Positions 62,000 to 64,000 of a stretch of DNA of 64,000 nucleotides are shown in pieces. The first letter of the stretch is position 1; every line of letters begins with the position of its first letter. The stretch is from the NCBI RefSeq assembly GCF_016888515.1, contig NZ_JAFEJK010000002.1, positions 5,868-69,867 on the forward strand, in the 5' to 3' direction. Below the pieces are notes generated by a model that was given only the letters and a program-made list of their open reading frames with translations, made no database searches and was not told the origin of the DNA. The translations under genes and the position numbers were made by a program. Source of the DNA: Shimia biformata. GTDB lineage: Bacteria; Pseudomonadota; Alphaproteobacteria; Rhodobacterales; Rhodobacteraceae.

Positions 62000-63082
62000 C
62001 TATAGGATAATGACGTTGCGCTTGGCCGCGCCGGTCATCGTGTCGGCAATCGCCTCGTTCACCTGATCAAGCGTCCAGCGCCCCGAGATCAGCTCGTCCA
62101 GCTTCAGACGACCCTGCTGATACAGGTCCACCATCCACGGAATGTCGCGCTTGATCACCGTGTCGCCCATTTTCGAGCCGATGATCTGCTGGCCCATGTC
62201 CGACATCAGCAAAGGCTGGTAACTGGCGCTTTGGCCAAAACCGGGCATCCCGACCATGACGATCTTGCCGCCATCGTCCAGGTAGCGCGGCGCCGAGTCA
62301 TAGGCAGGGATCGCACCCACGGTCACGATCACCGCGTCGGCCTTGCCGCCCATCGCCCGGATCGCTTGGGTCCATGGTTTCGCCGCACTGCCCAGAACGC
62401 CGTCCGTGGCACCGAACTCGCGGGCGATTTCCAGTTTTTCTTCGGTCATATCCACCGCCACGATCCGGCGCGCGCCCGCGATCCGCGCGCCCTGGATCGC
62501 GTTCAGGCCGACCCCGCCCGCGCCGATCACCACCACGTCCTGACCAGGGCGCAGTCCGGCGGCATTGACGACCGCACCGACGCCGGTAATCACGCCACAG
62601 GACAACAGCGCTGCGGCATCCTTGGGCATCGAGGCCGGGATCTTCACGATCTGGCTGGTGTCGACGACGACCTTCTCGGCAAAGGCGCCACAGTCCATGC
62701 CCTGCATCAGAGGCCCGCCATCGGCGGTCTTCAGCGGTCCGTCCATGTCGTCATGGGTGGTGGTGCAGATCGTCGGCTTGCCCGCGCCGCAATTGGCGCA
62801 GGACCCGCAGGCGCGGATCAGCGTGACAACCACGTCATCGCCTTCCGCGAAGCCTTTCACACCCGGTCCGACCGCAGTGATCTTACCCGCCGCTTCGTGG
62901 CCATAGACCGCCGGAAGGCTGCCGCCGAACTTGCCCTGCCAATAGGAAATGTCGGAATGGCAGATCGACACCGCCTCAAGCGTGACTTCGACCTCGCCCA
63001 GTTCAGGTGCGGCCAACTGGACTTCTTCAATGGTCAGGGGTTTTCCGTATTCTCGGCAAATGGCAGCCTTGATCGTTTGCAT
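62000..63082 (-). CDS. Zinc-dependent alcohol dehydrogenase (MDR superfamily)
   Basis: 360 residues. The catalytic zinc ligands are visible: Cys in SICHSDISYW, His/Glu in GHEAAG, and the structural-zinc lobe CGSCANCGAGKPTIC with four Cys. The Rossmann motif is VVIGAGGVGLNAIQGARIAG with an acidic residue (AVDMTEEK), indicating NAD. It oxidises an alcohol to an aldehyde or ketone; a hydroxy-acyl or primary-alcohol precursor of the island substrate is plausible. It is divergent from the quinone-oxidoreductase-like gene, with operator site c between them. Confidence 0.9.
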   Translation of the reverse strand: MQTIKAAICREYGKPLTIEEVQLAAPELGEVEVTLEAVSICHSDISYWQGKFGGSLPAVYGHEAAGKITAVGPGVKGFAEGDDVVVTLIRACGSCANCGAGKPTICTTTHDDMDGPLKTADGGPLMQGMDCGAFAEKVVVDTSQIVKIPASMPKDAAALLSCGVITGVGAVVNAAGLRPGQDVVVIGAGGVGLNAIQGARIAGARRIVAVDMTEEKLEIAREFGATDGVLGSAAKPWTQAIRAMGGKADAVIVTVGAIPAYDSAPRYLDDGGKIVMVGMPGFGQSASYQPLLMSDMGQQIIGSKMGDTVIKRDIPWMVDLYQQGRLKLDELISGRWTLDQVNEAIADTMTGAAKRNVIIL

Positions 63083-63171
63083 GGTGCGACTCCGCGTTGA
63101 CTGGGTATCGGATCTTTCCGAATCTTGGTGTGGTGTTTGGAAAAATAAAGGAAAAATAATAACTTACAAGT

Positions 63172-63192
63172 TTGCGGAAAATATTTCTGCAA
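63172..63192. promoter_or_regulatory. Island operator site c
   Basis: TTGCGGAAA-ATA-TTTCTGCAA: left arm 9 of 9, right arm 8 of 9 of the shared palindrome; symmetry extends one further T/A pair each side. It lies 89 bp upstream of the alcohol dehydrogenase and 132 bp upstream of the divergent gene. A -10-like TATTCT for the + strand follows at 63211. Confidence 0.8.
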
Positions 63193-63324
63193 ATGACTGA
63201 AAATGTTGTTTATTCTGCGGGTGCAGCATCTTTCAGGGGCAGATTCTATGCCCGGATCATGCCGCAACAAATACCAATTCGGCAGCGCATTCAGGCCCGC
63301 CGGAGACATGAAGGAACAAAAAAC

Positions 63325-64000
63325 GTGAAAGCCATTCTGTGCGAGGAACACGGTCCACCCGAGCTTTTGAAGCTGCGCGACATCGACGCCCCTGATCCCG
63401 GCAAGGGCGCGGTGCGTATCCGCGTCGATGCCTGTGGCGTTAATTTCCCCGAGACGCTGATCATTCAGAACAAGTACCAGTTCAAACCCGACCTGCCGTT
63501 CGTGCCGGGCGGCGAGGTTGCGGGCACCATTGATGCGGTTGGCGAAGGTGTCACCGGTTTCGAGGTGGGCGACAAGGTGATGGCGATGTCTCTGACCGGC
63601 GGCTTTGCCGAACAGATCGTGGTCGACGCGATCTCGGTTCGCAAGCGACCCGACACGATGCCCGGAGAGATCGCGGCAGGGTTCACCATGACCTATGGCA
63701 CCTCGATGCACGCGCTGAAACAGCGCGCCAAGCTGCAACCGGGCGAAACGCTTTTGGTGCTGGGCGCGGGCGGCGGCGTGGGCTTGGCTGCGGTCGAGAT
63801 CGGCAAGGCGATGGGCGCGACCGTGATCGCGGCAGCTTCCAGCCAGGACAAGCTGGACGCCGCGTCCCGCGCCGGGGCCGATCACCTGATCAACTACACG
63901 TCCGAGGACCTGCGCGCGCGGCTGAAAGAGATCACTGGCGGCAAAGGCGTCGACGTGTTCTATGACCCGGTCGGCGGCGATATGTTCGAGACCTGCCTGC
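63325..64000 (+). CDS. NADPH:quinone oxidoreductase-like (MDR) protein, 3' truncated
   Basis: The frame runs off the window after 225 codons. It starts with GTG (KAILCEEHGPPELLKLRDID), with AAGGA 9 bases upstream. Features are GVNFPETLIIQNKYQFKP, PFVPGGEVAGTIDAVGEGV and the NADPH motif LGAGGGVGLAAVEIGKAMGA, all typical of zinc-free quinone oxidoreductase/enoyl reductase MDR proteins (QorA type). The structural-zinc Cys lobe is absent. It is probably the first gene of a further + operon of the island, controlled through site c. Whether it acts as a quinone reductase or an enoyl-CoA reductase cannot be told. Confidence 0.85.
   Translation, partial: MKAILCEEHGPPELLKLRDIDAPDPGKGAVRIRVDACGVNFPETLIIQNKYQFKPDLPFVPGGEVAGTIDAVGEGVTGFEVGDKVMAMSLTGGFAEQIVVDAISVRKRPDTMPGEIAAGFTMTYGTSMHALKQRAKLQPGETLLVLGAGGGVGLAAVEIGKAMGATVIAAASSQDKLDAASRAGADHLINYTSEDLRARLKEITGGKGVDVFYDPVGGDMFETCL

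Overview
The window looks like chromosomal DNA of an alphaproteobacterium, most likely a Rhodobacteraceae (Roseobacter-group) species. The grounds are a GC-rich composition, a Flp/Tad pilus cluster of the alphaproteobacterial CpaB/CpaE/CpaF type, RTX calcium-binding proteins, a pcaIJF set, TGA-N9-TCA iron boxes and dense ATGA-overlapping operons. No rRNA, tRNA, CRISPR array, insertion sequence or prophage gene was seen. Both ends cut through genes.

Surface and adhesion region (1-18143). It opens with the 3' part of a giant DUF11-repeat protein whose last two repeats are identical at the nucleotide level. A TadG-like gene follows on the + strand. A long minus-strand Tad locus then runs from two tiny Flp pilin genes through CpaB, two TadE-like pseudopilins, CpaE/TadZ, the CpaF/TadA ATPase, TadB and TadC. 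A LuxR-type regulator and the TadV prepilin peptidase lie downstream of it. No outer-membrane secretin is present. Next come a secreted COG3904-like protein and a 1259-residue RTX protein with an embedded clan-A glycoside-hydrolase-like domain.

Catabolic region A (18175-24135): an IclR/PcaR-like regulator, pcaIJF for the end of the beta-ketoadipate pathway, a MobA-like flavin hydroxylase and its divergent MarR regulator. Region B (24138-35388): a LacI regulator faces an RbsABC-type sugar transporter, a TIM-barrel isomerase and a Gfo/Idh/MocA dehydrogenase. An opposing operon carries beta-mannosidase, a second LacI and a D-lyxose/D-mannose isomerase. Region C (35689-44427): an iron-siderophore uptake set made of binding protein, two permeases, ATPase, ExbB, two ExbDs, TonB, a TonB-dependent receptor and DUF2218.

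Region D (44700-64000) is an acyl-CoA catabolic island. It contains an IclR regulator, acyl-CoA synthetase, three acyl-CoA dehydrogenases, an SDR, a fused hydratase/dehydrogenase, an APH-type kinase, a thiolase, a MaoC dehydratase, a complete Liv-type ABC importer, a zinc alcohol dehydrogenase and the start of a quinone-oxidoreductase-like gene. All three divergent promoter regions of this island carry the same palindrome, TTGCGGAAA-N3-TTTCCGCAA, which suggests one regulon. One dehydrogenase and the kinase resemble the two halves of ACAD10/ACAD11. This points to degradation of a 4-hydroxy (or 4-oxo) acid through a phosphorylated acyl-CoA; that is inference from family resemblance, not proof.
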